From contig BCKC01000004.1 of assembly GCA_001600455.1 (NCBI GenBank), positions 124,001 through 188,000 on the forward strand: a stretch of 64,000 bases of DNA. The letters are read 5' to 3'. The notes beneath the pieces were generated by a model. It searched no databases. It saw only the letters and a program-made list of their open reading frames with translations, and had not been told where the DNA came from. This DNA comes from Endocalyx cinctus (Eukaryota > Ascomycota > Sordariomycetes > Amphisphaeriales > Apiosporaceae). Made by a program: the position numbers and the translations under genes. Positions 45,489 through 57,983 of this stretch are shown one piece after another. The number at the start of each line of letters is the position of its first letter. The first letter of the stretch is position 1.

Positions 45489-46091
45489 TTAACGCGAACC
45501 GGCCGACAGGACCGCCTTTACAGCACTTCTTAACCTTGTCCCGTTCTGCTTTTGTTTTGGTTCAGAATACTCCCAATGTCTATCCAAAGAATCCAGGGGA
45601 CTCCGACAGCGAGACGCGTCCAATGTTCCAACTCTCTCCCTTTCGACACTTATACAGTCCCCTATAATAGGACGGCCCGTGCTTTCGAACGAAAACTTTC
45701 TAATAGCTTCCACCCCCTGAACTTCACACCCGAAAGAGGCCGGCTCTCGCATATCTGTACGGACCCTCTCACGCTTAAAACTGTCCTGATTTGAAGTCGG
45801 GAATGTTGTTTCTGAGGGTTGTCCCTGCAGTTGTTCCAATCGAGCCCGGAGGGTTTTGTTTACTTCGACGGCTTCTCGTGATTTCCGACACTCTTGTTTG
45901 TACGCAATTTCAAGCCTTCTCGCGATATATTGCTGCCTCGTCAACTCGCTCGACGTGCTTCTGAGGAGCCAGTAAACCTCGAGGATTCTCTGTTGAGCAT
46001 TAGACAGGCGATTCGCGACGTCATCGGCATTCGGGTATATGGAATAGAGCGTCTCGTACGCTGCTGGAGCCAACTCCTCATTAATCTCCAT
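45489..46091 (-). CDS. Hypothetical coiled-coil protein, 200 aa
   Basis: Single exon from ATG at 46091 to TAA at 45489. The N-terminal half is helical, with a likely coiled coil at residues ~45-92 (heptad-like leucines in ILEVYWLLRSTSSELTRQQY and EVNKTLRARLEQLQ). The second half is Ser/Arg-rich and disordered. The basic segment before ARLEQLQ is not a bZIP basic region (no N-x7-R signature). Antisense frames here are shadows. Function unknown; a self-associating adaptor is possible. Confidence 0.45.
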   Translation of the reverse strand: MEINEELAPAAYETLYSIYPNADDVANRLSNAQQRILEVYWLLRSTSSELTRQQYIARRLEIAYKQECRKSREAVEVNKTLRARLEQLQGQPSETTFPTSNQDSFKRERVRTDMREPASFGCEVQGVEAIRKFSFESTGRPIIGDCISVERERVGTLDASRCRSPLDSLDRHWEYSEPKQKQNGTRLRSAVKAVLSAGSR

Positions 46092-47683
46092 ATGTTCTAT
46101 ATGTTAGAAGTAGACCAAGTGCGAGCCCGCCGATAAAAAACTTACCTATTTTAAATGCGTAATTATCGACATTTATGCTATAAAGTTATAAAATCTATCC
46201 AGATCTAGCATCGGCCGCTTACCATTTGTAGTGGTGTTTCGATCCCAGATTCCGGCCCCTGTCAGCCCCGTTTAGGGGCCTGTCTGAAACCTAATGGAAG
46301 AGGCCCGAAAAGAGGACATGAGCAAAGCATTAGTTTGAGCATGTTTTATTCCAGTATCTAGTACCGTCTAATTTCAGCAATTACACTTTATCGTCCCTTT
46401 ATGTACTCTCCGATAATAAATTCATAAATCGGTTGGAAAAAAGAACCGATACGGGACTAACTTAGCGCCGCGGCGCTTCACCAATCAACCCCCTATCCAG
46501 TTAGGTTCAGGTAATAATCATCATGGCCTTTCCCAAGGCTTACTTTACACCGGTCCATGCGGAGGTTTATTCGCAAAGTCGTCGAAGCGTCGGGCATAAG
46601 AGCCTTAACTATAATTATTTACTAATATAACCAATTGAAATTATAAGGTATAGCTATCTGTACTGGAGTATTGGCGTAACTATATACTAAAAGTGGAGTT
46701 TCCGAACAGTTGTAGAAACCGTACCCTAACTTTGATGTCTACCTCCGTATTTAATGATTAACTATTAGCGCAGACGCTTTTCGCGACATTACTTAATTAC
46801 TGCATCTTCTTTTCTTGTCTTGATGTCAGGGTAATTATGCTAAGTACGGAGTAGTAAAAGAGAGATTTCAATATACGCTAGATCACTTGTGAACGCTTTA
46901 TATATATTCCTGACAAGTTGAATTTATATTGCTGTTTTGAAGATAGCGTAAATGGAATAGGATTCAGGAGGAATGAAGCAGTGAGACGCTGCCCTGAATT
47001 GGTCGATACGATAAATGATGCAAGCTTGGGCGATATGCAGATTGTCAACTTTCTGCTTTATTTATTAGGCCGTTTAATTTGGTAGCAGAATGACGCTTTC
47101 GCCGATATATGAGGGCAAGACTTGTGAACTCTTTAATGTGATTTGCAGGGTCTGGCAGATAAGTTATATTTTTTCACACTAGGAAAGAGGATAAAGAGGA
47201 TAAAACTTAAGCGATCTTTAGCTCATTATTCCAGGGCAAGTAAAATTTCTACTGTACGCAAGTGTTTCAAAAAGACTTTATATCAATATTAATATCCGAA
47301 CACGCGCACTTGCTCAATATCATAAGCTTTCTCTTTAGTGGATAGCACTCTGCTTACCGTCAGAGGCTGGAACTCGACCTGACGCTCAACATACCATGAT
47401 ATTCACCAACTCGTTCGTCTTCGCCTTCCTAATTCTTCTTACTCCGCGTATACATTATGAACATAATACAGGTATCCGAGAGCAACAGTTTCGCGCTGGT
47501 ATACGGAGATACCGACTCGACATACCGTGCGTAAGGAAAATAGATAAGTGCACCGAGGTAGAGCACCATCGATCGCTCCAAAAATAAGTCAAGAACTTCC
47601 TACGGCGAATGTCGGTCGGCATCCCGTTAACCACCCCACCCCACCTGAATTTACCGCACTGCTGCAGCCCATGCCCACCGCTT
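46092..47683. other. AT-rich intergenic stretch
   Basis: No gene is supported. A short GC palindrome AGCGCCGCGGCGCT lies near 46464. The frame at 47396-47587 starts with a hydrophobic MIFTNSFVFAFLILLTP but has no continuation I can support. Confidence 0.4.
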
Positions 47684-48726
47684 TTAATTCTCTGAAAACG
47701 GTGTCTCCGTGCGAAACGGTAGATTCAGGGGTGCAGGTTCGCCGGAATGGATCGTGCCGATAGGTTTTTCCGATCCTATTATATCCGACCATCGGGCGAG
47801 CTGTAAGCTCTTGTGTGCTTTGTGTGCTTTTTGTGCTCCCCTTAGCTGCGTCCTCTTTTGCACACCGGCGCCGGTCAGAGCTTGCGCTAATCTCCCGTGC
47901 CGCTGCGGCTTCTCACTTATCAATGTCGTCGTTGGAGATAGCCCCAGTGACGTAGTGTACGCCGTCATAGAACGGTCGGGCGTATGGGAGGAGCTACTAG
48001 AAGCAAACGTGTCGAGAGCGGGGCTCACCGCGGTGGTAGGTAGCTGCTTGATAGTACTATTAAAAATTCTTTCCACGCCTGAAAGGCGCCGGGATTTGTC
48101 TGTTGCTCCTTTTAATGACTTCCGCACGCAGTCAGCGGAGTCAGTGAGTGAGATCACGTTTCTTTTTAAGTGTTTCCGATCGCTTCGTTTCAGCGGCCGC
48201 CTCGTGGGCACCGTCTGCGTTGTCGAGGACGAAGACGGAGAGGACGTGTTGGCGACTAGTTTAGGGGAAGAATATGAGATCTCCGCGGACGGGAAGATGG
48301 TCTTGCTGTGATCAGAACCCTTGTCGATCTGTTGCGATGTCCTTAGGCTTGTAGTTCCGCGCTCTGCGTGGCTCGCGCTGGAGACTGCGGGAGAGCGCGA
48401 AGTCATCAGAAACCCGAGGCGACGTTGAGGCAAGCTAATCTGCGGCGGGCTGGCTGTATAGACGTACCTGGTAGGGCTATATTTTTCGCTTCTTTGAGCA
48501 TTGATTTGGAGCAGTGAGTAAGTATTTTCCAGAGCTCGATTATCGTTGGAAATTTCCAGTCCTTAGCCGGCCCCCCATTGATAAGGGAAGGCGGAAATGA
48601 TTTTAATTTTACATCATTTAATAACTGCGATAAGTATACGTACGCTGCTACTTCGGTATAGCTGTACGATTCCGGCGCGGTGGAAGCAATGTTGGGCTTG
48701 TGGTCAAGGTGGATTAAAATCCACAT
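47684..48726 (-). CDS. Hypothetical Ser/Thr-rich protein, two exons, 319 aa
   Basis: Exon 1 (48726-48468) ends at a GTACGT donor. An 83-nt intron (48467-48385) with a CCCGCAG acceptor joins exon 2 (48384-47684). The total, 960 nt, is divisible by three with no internal stop. The reading frame stays open upstream to about 48890, so an earlier start or exon is possible (DYSLAVIDV precedes the first ATG). The N-terminal ~85 residues are folded-looking (MWILIHLDHKPN, YTEVAAYVYLSQLLNDVKLK, IIELWKILTHCSKSMLKEA). The rest is Ser/Thr-rich with basic patches (RRPLKRSDRKHLKRN, KRTQLRGAQKAHKAHK). Likely nuclear or disordered; function unknown. Confidence 0.45.
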
Positions 48727-50431
48727 GACGTCTATTACAGCAAGGCTGTAGTCGTGCTTCGTTGTTTGTCGTTCGGGGTCGTAATGCTGTTCTGATGTGT
48801 CTGGAATGATACGTGGTATGTCTGACGAGAGAGGATGAGGAGCGTGGAAAAAGGAGACGGGACTTCTACCGCACCATGGGTCTGAATTAAAATAAAAGTG
48901 TGGTATGGGGAAGCAGGGAAGGAAGGTGCGGGGAGATTTTCATCTTTTTTAGCCGCCACGTCTTTACTGCGCTCTGAAACATTATACCATAACTGATACT
49001 AAACATGCATGATTAGAGATTAAAAGACGAAGAAAAAAAAAATAGCCGCGCGCGATGCGACAGAGTTAAAACTGGTGGACTTCTTGGCACAGCGCTGCGT
49101 TATTCTTGTGCTATGGATCGGAAACATAAAGAAAGCATTGCCATTTTTTCCATCAGTCCCAACGTCGGAACTAATAAGTTATAACTAGTCCATATCAACC
49201 TGTTAAAAAAAAGGCAATTAAATAGATATTTTTCTAGAATAGGCTACAGCGTGATATTCCTTGTCCAGATAATTGTGAAGATAACGAAGGAAAGATAGCC
49301 GCTATAACCGATAGCCCCAGCAGATAACGACGGGCAGATACAGTAGTATAGTCTATAAAACCGTACCCACGCCATTCCTCATGCATCTCACTCATAACAT
49401 AGGACACCCTCTGCGGCCTATTTAGGGATATCTGTGCATTGATGCACGTTTCATACTTAAGACTTTTCTCGCTTTTTAATTCTTCCACATCTCAGTTAAG
49501 TAGGTTACATTTAGGGAATCACTTAAAATAATTACTCTGCATAGGAAGGACATTCGACATAAGATGAGAGGAACTAAACATTAGAGTCTGAATGCGTGGC
49601 GGGTGGCATGAAATATGATAGAAAGTGTCGCCGCACTCAATAATAATAAGTGAAGCGCCCCTGAGTAGGCGTTTCTGTGCGACATAGTAAGGTTTGTAAT
49701 TCCTCGATGATCTACAGTGGCTTATCGGCCCTGACAGCGTAGGCAGGTAGGCTGGTAGGGTACCACGACCCCACTAATCTTTAGCACCTTAGCACTTCAA
49801 TTTGTCGGCTAATTACGTAGTACAACCCTCTGAAATCCACCGCCAAACCGAAACAAGATATCGTAAATGGAAATTTTGACGAGTAAAGTTCGTGAGATCA
49901 TTCATTCGAAGCTCGCCTCGTGCCGCCTCGTGCATCCCCGTAAACATACATAATCACATAAAAGAACAGGATATCTAGCTTTGGGGAATAAGTTCATTCA
50001 TTCAGGTAAGTTCAGGTAAATGTATGTGTGATTGTTATTGATTGTTTTGAGTTTTTTATATGCTTGAGATCTATTAAGTGATGGCGATCGATAGAAGAGT
50101 CTTCATTAGACATGAATATGCCACATACTTCACGGTAACTTTACTTCTCTTCGGTATCAATAGTGATCTAGCTCTTTCCTACCTGCTTCTCCTGTCTAAT
50201 CTACTGTAGCATTTATATCCACCCTCATAAATCCAACTCATCACCTCCTACCTCCTAAGGCGGCGACGGGAGTTAGGGGATGGCCCAGGATATTTACAGC
50301 AAATAGCTATTGAAGTACTTGATACGGTCTTCAACGTTAAGATAGCTGAGATAATAGACGGCGACTATTGCAAGTCTAAAAACAAGCTTGCTTCACCGAC
50401 GTCTGGTGTTCCCATCTGCGTCTAAGCAGCG
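48727..50431. other. Intergenic stretch, no gene recognised
   Basis: The first ~230 bases may be the 5' region or an additional exon of the minus-strand gene at 47684-48726. A frame at 49234-49488 has no features. The rest is AT-rich and uninformative. Confidence 0.4.
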
Positions 50432-53400
50432 TTATCGAACATCGTCACTATCAACGTCGCTGTCTTCAGGGCTGAGACGTGACCCGCTGTAATACCGATT
50501 GACCGGCAGCGCATATCCCGGTATCGTCTCGTCGAGCGTGATTTTGCTGAGCTCACAGTTTAGGATATCGAACGTAAATTTGTGGACGTACTTACGAGGT
50601 GGAATCGCGCGCGGTCGGATTGCAAGATTGCTCGCAGCCTGGTAATGCCTCACAAAAACATGGAAACTTTGGGCTCCTAATTTGGGGAAGTATGTACTCC
50701 GCAACGGGACGGCGGCCTCGCCGAACAGGTTATCAAGGGTTTGCGCAACCGCATTCACGTCACGCTGCTTCTAGCGACGACAGTCGAGACAAGACGAAGG
50801 GGCAATGATTTTCAGGTCTGCCAGACCGTACGAGTAAAAGCAGAAAACGTCAGCGAAGGGATAAAGCGACTGGGAGTATATGAGCGCTCGGGCCACCGTC
50901 GCGCACGCGGAAGGATAGTTCTTCAGGGCCGGGCAGCAGCACGCGGTCTTGACTGCCGGTGGTTCCTGAAACGCCGCCGTCCCGAGCAGTAGATAAACTT
51001 CGCGTTCGTCGTAGAGGTCAAGGGTCCCGGCTGTCGCCGCGGTCTCGGCATCCTATCATCAGAACGAGACTCGGAGCCGGCTCGTCTCCGGGGAGCGACG
51101 AGGCCAGCTGTTCCTAAGCATACAAGAACGTAAAGGGATTTATTAGGACTCGTCGTTGTCTCATAGTGGCAAACGTCTCAAAGCCTTCAAAAAAAAAAAA
51201 AAATCATGCCATATATGAAAGTCCACGATGGCATCGCGAAAGAAAGAGAATTTACGGTGTACTGCGCCCATGCATCCAACAGGTGCACGGACACCATATG
51301 TGACTGGCATGTCATCGAAGCTACTCGTGCGTTCTTCCACTAGGAGGACATCGTACGCTGGCAGGAGTCGACCCCACATAGCGAAATAGACAAGAAAGAC
51401 CACGGTGCGTTGGCCAGAGACATGATACTAAACTAGAGTAGTTGGTCCGTGGCGCGCTTAGGTGGTTGCTCAGAACCACTATATCCGGATCCCGACGGCA
51501 TCGAAGATCAACGCAGGACGGCGTCTGAGGGTGCTCTAGCAACAACTAAGGAGGGGTACATGTACTTAAGGAAGCGCAAGCTCGATGTGATCCCCGTGAA
51601 CGAGGTCGAGAAGGACAAGGGAAAATCGACCGGGATCTAACCTAAACGTCGACGACTAGGGGGGTGGCTGTGGATAGGAAGTGGTGATAATCGGAGATCA
51701 CGATAAAAAAGCGTTCTAAACTTGACTTGCTCGATAAGTCGTCCTTTAATGCCCTTGACTGCGTTAAGGATGTGATCTCGTTAGAACACCTGCTCATGAG
51801 AAGAAGACGATCATCTCTTGGAATATATGCCCTCTCTTCCTATCGAACCACTACCTCCTCCTCGACCAAGAACTTTGCTACCCGGTTTTAACACCTAGGC
51901 CTAGTCCCCGCTGAAATCGGTGTTGTCGAGGCTGTAGACGTCGAGTGAAACTCTTATTGAGAGTTCGTCGTTTATGGACTTCATAATATGGAGGATGCCT
52001 GCGCGGTTTCGAAAGAGCTCGCTTCGAGGGAGTAGTCGTGGATGAGCGAGGAGGCAGATCTCATAGCCGTTGTTTACACATACGCGAAGTTGGGGACGTC
52101 GCACGGGTTGGTTCACGGTTGAAGAACTCCTGCCATACACGAACACGGTGACGAACATAGGGGGTTGGGCGGCTAGTTGAGAGATGTCGGTAATCACCTC
52201 CATTCGACCCTATGGACTCATGACTAGACCCTAGCTCGTGATTGACTTCGAGTCCTAGAGGAAGCCGTTGCCGCACCTTCCGAATGGGACTGTGATTGCA
52301 AATGGAAGACCACTTGTGATTAGGGAGAGGACTACGGGGACGAGGACGATCAGAGCCACGTACGGCATAAGGGTGTTGGAGCTCAGGCACATTCGGTGCC
52401 GTGTCTATCCCCAGAGGTAGATACAGGCTAAGGACCCCCAGGCTTTCGGAGGGAGAGTTGATGGCCATCATATTGAGACTGCTGTGTAGCTTGTCCGTCT
52501 TGTTCGTCACCATCTCCTTCCACTCCTGGAACCTCCCCACGCCGAAGGTCACAATGACGTTCCTGTTCCTGGATGCCTTCGCCTGGGCTATGATATCCAC
52601 CTTCTTCCTCATATCGAAAGATATGACGGTCATGTCCAACAGAGACGTATGGATATTTAGCCCTTGATCGTGCTAAATACGGCCCTTCTTATGACGTATA
52701 TGGAGTTTGGCACCTTGTTCACGCGCATCCCGGGCCTATCATCGTTGGGTTGTTCGTTCGCTCATCCCACATCAAGTCCAACTCGTATATCGATTCCTGT
52801 CCTATGTCCTCATCACCATCACCGACTTGGACCATCGCGCCGGAGTCGATAGCACACAGACTCCGGTTGGTATATATCAAGTCGAGCGTGGGCGGCTTCA
52901 GGCGCATTCTCCATTATGATCGACCACGCATTAGTGGGCGCCCCCGTGTGCGATCAAGCCGCCGGTGGCCAAGGTGTCGATATAGATCACGGATCCGTCT
53001 ATGAGCATCTCAGCCACTATGATTATTGCTCATGGTGACCATACACGAGATCGTCGACAAGTCGAGGTAGGTGATTCTCATCGAGCTTCCGCAGCCGACA
53101 ACATCCATGCATATGGGGATGAGACCTTCCCCGCCATCATGTTTAGGACCGTACATGACTCGGAGGCGTACGAGCTCTTGGTGACCACCATGTTCACCTT
53201 AGTCTGCATGGGTATGCCTCGTTTGACAAGGAACGTGATACCACTTAGCCACTCACGTCTCGCAGTTCCTAATATGCCAGCAAAGGGCGCTCCTGGGAAC
53301 CATCTGCTTAGCAAGTCCGCGGCGAGGAGATCAATAACGCTAGAAATGGGGAGAGAAGCAGCGACTCGTTGCTCCTGGGTTCCGGCGGGGGTGCCGGTTA

Positions 53401-53690
53401 GGTGATGTACGCTATTGAGCCTTTTGCCGTTATAATCTCGACGTTTCCGGATCTTCGACCTGTTCGTAATTCCGATCGGGGGGCTGGTAGAAAGTTCGTG
53501 GTTGAGGGATCCTCATTTGTGCCTGCTCGGGAACTACCGGTGGTCACGCGGCTATTCGTTTCGGGTTTATCTGGCTCAGATTCGTCGTCGCTTCTGGACG
53601 CTGTATCGGTATCGGAACCGGCGACGTGATAATGGACGTGAGCGGGGATTCGTCGGTTATGGTTGTTTTATCACTAGACCATAACGTATA
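50432..53690 (-). pseudogene. GC-richer island of decayed coding sequence, family unknown
   Basis: Successive minus-strand frames have protein-like text but none is complete: 53640-53400 (Ser/Asp/Glu-rich), 53314-53078 (LVKRGIPMQTKVNMVVTKSS), 52639-52061 (VDIIAQAKASRNRNVIVTFG), 52203-51901 (ISQLAAQPPMFVTVFVYGRS), 51403-51161 and 50758-50432 (acidic C-terminus, LSPEDSDVDSDDVR). The plus strand also has open frames. Base composition is more GC-rich than the flanks and frames change repeatedly, as in the kinase and nuclease relics. There may be two former genes here. I do not recognise either. Confidence 0.35.
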
Positions 53691-54911
53691 TTAAGCTGTT
53701 CGACATTAATTTTGAAAATCGTCAATTCGAAAGATAAAATTAACAAGGGAGATAGATTTATGTCGAATTCATTGAAGCAGGAAAAGTGGTTAAAGAGTGA
53801 GAGACGCAGAACTAAAGCTCAGAAAAGAATAATGGGATCGACCGGAAGAACGAAGGGCCGGTAAGTCACGTGACAATAAGCACCAAGCTAAGATCACAGC
53901 AAAGGTGATGGTTCTCAGCAACGTTCAAATGACGAATGGTGGGAAGGCTGTGAGCTATTTATCTAGTTAGAGAAGTTGCTAAAGTTGTTTTGCGACCTTA
54001 TGTGCCTTTATGCCGAGCAAAAGAGAGCTGCCTCATCAATACCAGCTAGCATCCCGTCATCCCCGTCGCCCCCGCCACCCTGATACTGCTTAGTTAACTG
54101 GTCTTACGGCACCTTATTCCACGAAAACTAACCCCATTTCTCAACAATACAGTCGTACCGATATTTGTCCTTCGGAACTAAGTCGGCAGTAACCCCAGGC
54201 ACCATGGCCCCCAACATCCCCTCAGGAAGCACCATTGGCGCTAACACACCAGCTTTTCGGTATGCAACCACAATACCACCAACATGCTTAATCAGCTGGC
54301 CTCCGAGCTCGCGGGACTAGAAGGGAACGCGACTGGAGGCGCCATGGCAGCAATCGGAAGGCGAGAGCATGGTTGAAGGCCGGGGCGACCAACGAATATT
54401 CAAGGACTTCTTCTGATAATGTTTGAAAATTTCAATGAAGAATGCATACGGGGTTAAGTTTGAATGTGACAGCTAGCACAGCATTCTTAGTAGAAGTTGT
54501 CTAGCAGTCTGTACTGTTTTTAATAGTTTGTCGACTACTTATGTCGACTCAGGCCCTTCCGCGGGCTGCCAAGCTCACCTCCTGCTGTTTTATCTCTAGG
54601 AAGACAGCCAGTTTCAACAGAGTATAGGCTGAAAGATCCACCATATGGCCTCCAATGCGTTTTTGAATGGAGTCTTGCTTTATTTACGGACAAAGCACTG
54701 CTTAACCCGCCAGATCCTGGCCTATTTCACCGACCTAGGCAGGACTACACAACCTGTCCCATAGTTATGGCGGTAGCTAGCTCTCCTATAAAAACACAGC
54801 CTCTAAGAAAAAGCATAAATACCGACGAGTTTCTCGAGTACCTTTAAGGACACATTCCTCTTATCTTTTACAAAATCGAAACCTATAATACGCTTAATTC
54901 AAACCTATGTC
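53691..54911. other. Intergenic stretch with a diverged R1 piece
   Basis: No gene seen. A GTCACGTGAC palindrome lies near 53866-53875 and a diverged R1 fragment at 54545-54595. The last ~120 bases, CT-rich, are the leader of the frame at 54912. Confidence 0.4.
54545..54595 (-). repeat. Diverged fragment of repeat R1
   Basis: GGGCTGCCAAGCTCACCTCC matches the outer flank of R1 copy 1 with one inserted base, preceded by GACTCAGGCCC in the place of the inverted end. Confidence 0.4.
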
Positions 54912-55322
54912 ATGTCTCCTGCTAACGTATATATACCATCTCTACCCTCTATACGTAGCACGTTCCCTGATCTCTTTTCAGACAATGGCATCAGAGATTT
55001 ACGACAATTCAAGGTTACTCGGCAGTTAGGAGAAATACTAGGCTACATTCTTGTATATCAGGACAAAGGCATCCCCAAAACAATCCTTCACCCTAGTTAC
55101 GATCAACTGGCTATATGGAAGAAAAAAGCCCGAAACCAAGGCAGCAACGACTTCGAAGATTATCCCAACATCGCTGAGTACTACACGATATGGCCTAATG
55201 AGGTATTCAAAACGAATATAACCGCCGAAGGAGACCAGGGCCAGCTATATCTTCCGATTTCTCAAAGAATTTGTTTCCCCTTTAGAGATAACAGTCTAGT
55301 GCATCTCTATTCCTTTCCTTGA
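54912..55322 (+). CDS. Hypothetical protein, 136 aa
   Basis: Single clean frame from ATG at 54912 (context GTCATGTCT) to TGA. Text is globular-looking, with regular hydrophobic spacing: NVYIPSLPSIRSTFPDLFSD, LGEILGYILVYQDKGIPKTI, QLAIWKKKARNQG, YYTIWPNEVF and QGQLYLPISQRI. No signal peptide, membrane segment or known motif. AT-rich flanks; no neighbour within 1 kb. Probably a real orphan gene. Confidence 0.45.
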   Translation: MSPANVYIPSLPSIRSTFPDLFSDNGIRDLRQFKVTRQLGEILGYILVYQDKGIPKTILHPSYDQLAIWKKKARNQGSNDFEDYPNIAEYYTIWPNEVFKTNITAEGDQGQLYLPISQRICFPFRDNSLVHLYSFP

Positions 55323-55867
55323 TCTATATAGGACATGTTTTCTAAGACGACCACCGAAATAACATGGCGGGTGTATATTTGGCAACGGATTAAGAGGTGG
55401 CATGAAAATCTATTCTCATAGCTTGTGTAACGAATATAAGTCAAAGCAATCTTCACAATAAATATACTCCTTACGACATAAATTCTCTGTCATAAAATAA
55501 ATAAGTTGGGCCGTCTCTTTTCATATATATTCGAGTACTGTATAATAGTGTAAGATAAATCATAGTAATTTAACGAGATCCTAAGGCATCTCGGTTTCCC
55601 AGTTCTGTTGTAAATACAAGATGATGGGTCGAGCGGATTAGCTAAATCCTCCCCGGACGCAGTATAACTACGACATAGACATCGATATTATACCAGACGA
55701 TGGAGTCCTCGATACCGGTCCCCCCGTATCACGTAGGCCCAACGGTCGAAGAGCTGTTAATTACCTATACGGCCCCGGGAGCGATTCGTCGGATATTCAC
55801 GTCAATCAGCTAGAAAGAAGCGCAATATCACACCAACGGCAGATACCTAAATACGAAGTATATATCG

Positions 55868-56312
55868 TATATATTATTAGAAAGAACTCATTAATACGAT
55901 TAAAATGATATAAGTGGTTACTTGGTCAAGGCCTTTATATATAATATATTATAAAAAAAGGTACTCTGTTTTATTCCCCATAACTATAACTTATATAGGA
56001 ATTAAAACATTAAACTTTTTATAATATCTACGTTGAAAATTTTATATAGGAAAAATTCTTAGGAGATATTATATATATATAATTTAATACACCAGGTTTT
56101 ACTTAAATAACTACTTATATCATTTTAATCGCATTAATAAACTATTTCTAATAGTATATACGACGTATACGGCGCGTTCAAAATAACTGAGATATAAATA
56201 GGTAGGAAAATGACTTTCTAACGATATACCACATACGGAAGCTTTATCTAAGTAACCACCTATATAATTTTAATCGTACCGACCAGATCTTTCTAATAGT
56301 ATAAGTTCTGTA
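55868..56312. repeat. MITE-like inverted repeat with a third copy
   Basis: About 60 bases at 55868-55925 recur as an imperfect reverse complement at 56101-56166 (core ATATCATTTTAATCG-ATTAAT, then TTTCTAATAGTATATACG). A further copy in the latter orientation lies at 56248-56312. The interior is almost pure A/T. Fits a decayed MITE with a neighbouring half element. Confidence 0.55.
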
Positions 56313-57074
56313 TGCGTAGCTTCAAGAATGGTTGAGGTGCACGTCCCTGTTTTATATGGGAAAAGGCGTTCGGAAAAGGGGGTGTTCGGTAAGTAGGTGG
56401 CCGACGTTACTTCACTGCTTACTTACCGCAATGCTTATTTACATCGATGTACAAGCATCATACCACCCCTTCCATCCACCTTGACGTAATTTGACAAGCA
56501 TAAACTTCGGGCTAAGAGATCAAACATCTTTTGAGCATCCTTAGGATGCATGGCTGAAGAGCTGAAGCCTCGACAAACGCGCAGCCCGCTTCTCCTTTGC
56601 TGCCAGAGCTGGCTCAAGAGCTTTTAGATATTCGTGGATGAAGACGAGGACGAGATTATTTAACTACACAAGTACAAAACCTCGGTTATATTCACTCCGT
56701 TAACTTGGGGCAAATCGAGTCCTCCCGGACCAGCTTAGTCTAAAACATCAGTCCAATGACTTGTATTACTGTTCAAAATAATGTTTAGCAAGGCCATACA
56801 CAAGTCTTATTATGCTAAGCCAGGTATATCCAGAAATGGACTTTGTTATAATTATTATTTACTAAAGAAGGGAGAAATAAAATAAAGAGAAGAATTCAAA
56901 TATTAAAAATCATGTTATCATGGGTTTTGTCCTAAGCTAGTACATTATATCTGGGAATCACATTGGTAACTTTTTTTGGACCTCTCTGGCATGGAAATCT
57001 ACTCACAATATCAAAGGCAATACTTATTATCATAACTATTAAGAGATGGCCGGATCGGACTTTAAACGGGAGTA

Positions 57075-57106
57075 ATTAAGACATTAAGACATTAAGACAT
57101 TAAGAT
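57075..57106. repeat. 8-bp tandem repeat, four units
   Basis: ATTAAGAC three times followed by ATTAAGAT. Confidence 0.9.
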
Positions 57107-57983
57107 AGTCTGATCATTTGGAATTTTATGATCCTTGGTCTGAGAGATTGACCAATCCTATAGCTAGATATTATAGGCCCCAGAGCATTATAAATATTCT
57201 CAGATTCTGGAAGTAGATAGTTTCTTAAGCACCAATTTAAGAAATATTTATACAGTACATTTTATATGATCATCAAGCTCCCATACCTTCTCGACGAGGC
57301 AACGTAATATCATTTGTTTTAACCAGTGTATAAAGAAGCCCCTCATCTTACATGAAATACTTACGTCATATGGATCTAGTACATACTCCTTTTGTAGGGC
57401 AGAATCCATTTATCTATGTAAGTATGTATCCCACGTAGACAGTTGTTGCTCTTCTAGTGGGGGTTTCACTCCAGGCGTCGTCGATCGGGAACGCCGAATA
57501 TCTAAGACCATTCCTCGGATTGGTTAGTACGTTGAAGATAAGCCTCCGTAAGAACACCACCTCTGCCTCTTTCGAGGGAACTAAGGCATAATTATGGCTT
57601 GACAGAGATTAATACCCAAGGTGACAATATTCCCTGTAAATGCGTTGGGCTTCATCTCAGATTCCTCTGCCATCTCTTATCTCCTATTTGGCACTTCTAC
57701 CAGAGAATCTTCTTTAGATACGATGTAGCCCTATTTTATTTATGATAATAGTTGGCTGTCTCTTTGGTGGATAACTATTCGATCATATAAAACCCAGACA
57801 CGAGAATAAAAACCTCTGAAGATGTCAACTTTAAGAAGCTTTAAGGCTTATTAAAAGGAGCGAGTGCAATATATTTTTTCATCATTATAATGTGAAGGAC
57901 AAAGATCAAAGGTTCATTGAGTTAATTAGAGAAAACAATAACCCATTGCTTACGCTTATTACGCTATTATTTCGCATCTTCAT

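Larger units (their letters stand above)
55323..57983. other. AT-rich repeat-bearing stretch, no gene
   Basis: Holds the MITE-like cluster at 55868-56312 and an 8-bp tandem repeat at 57075-57106. Remaining frames are short and featureless. Confidence 0.45.

Noticed and set aside
47709..48311. Plus-strand 200-codon frame with hydrophobic and Cys-rich text
   Set aside because: Antisense of the Ser-rich minus-strand exon 2; serine codons read backwards give Arg/Gly/Cys/Val-rich text, and the minus-strand splice model is frame-perfect.
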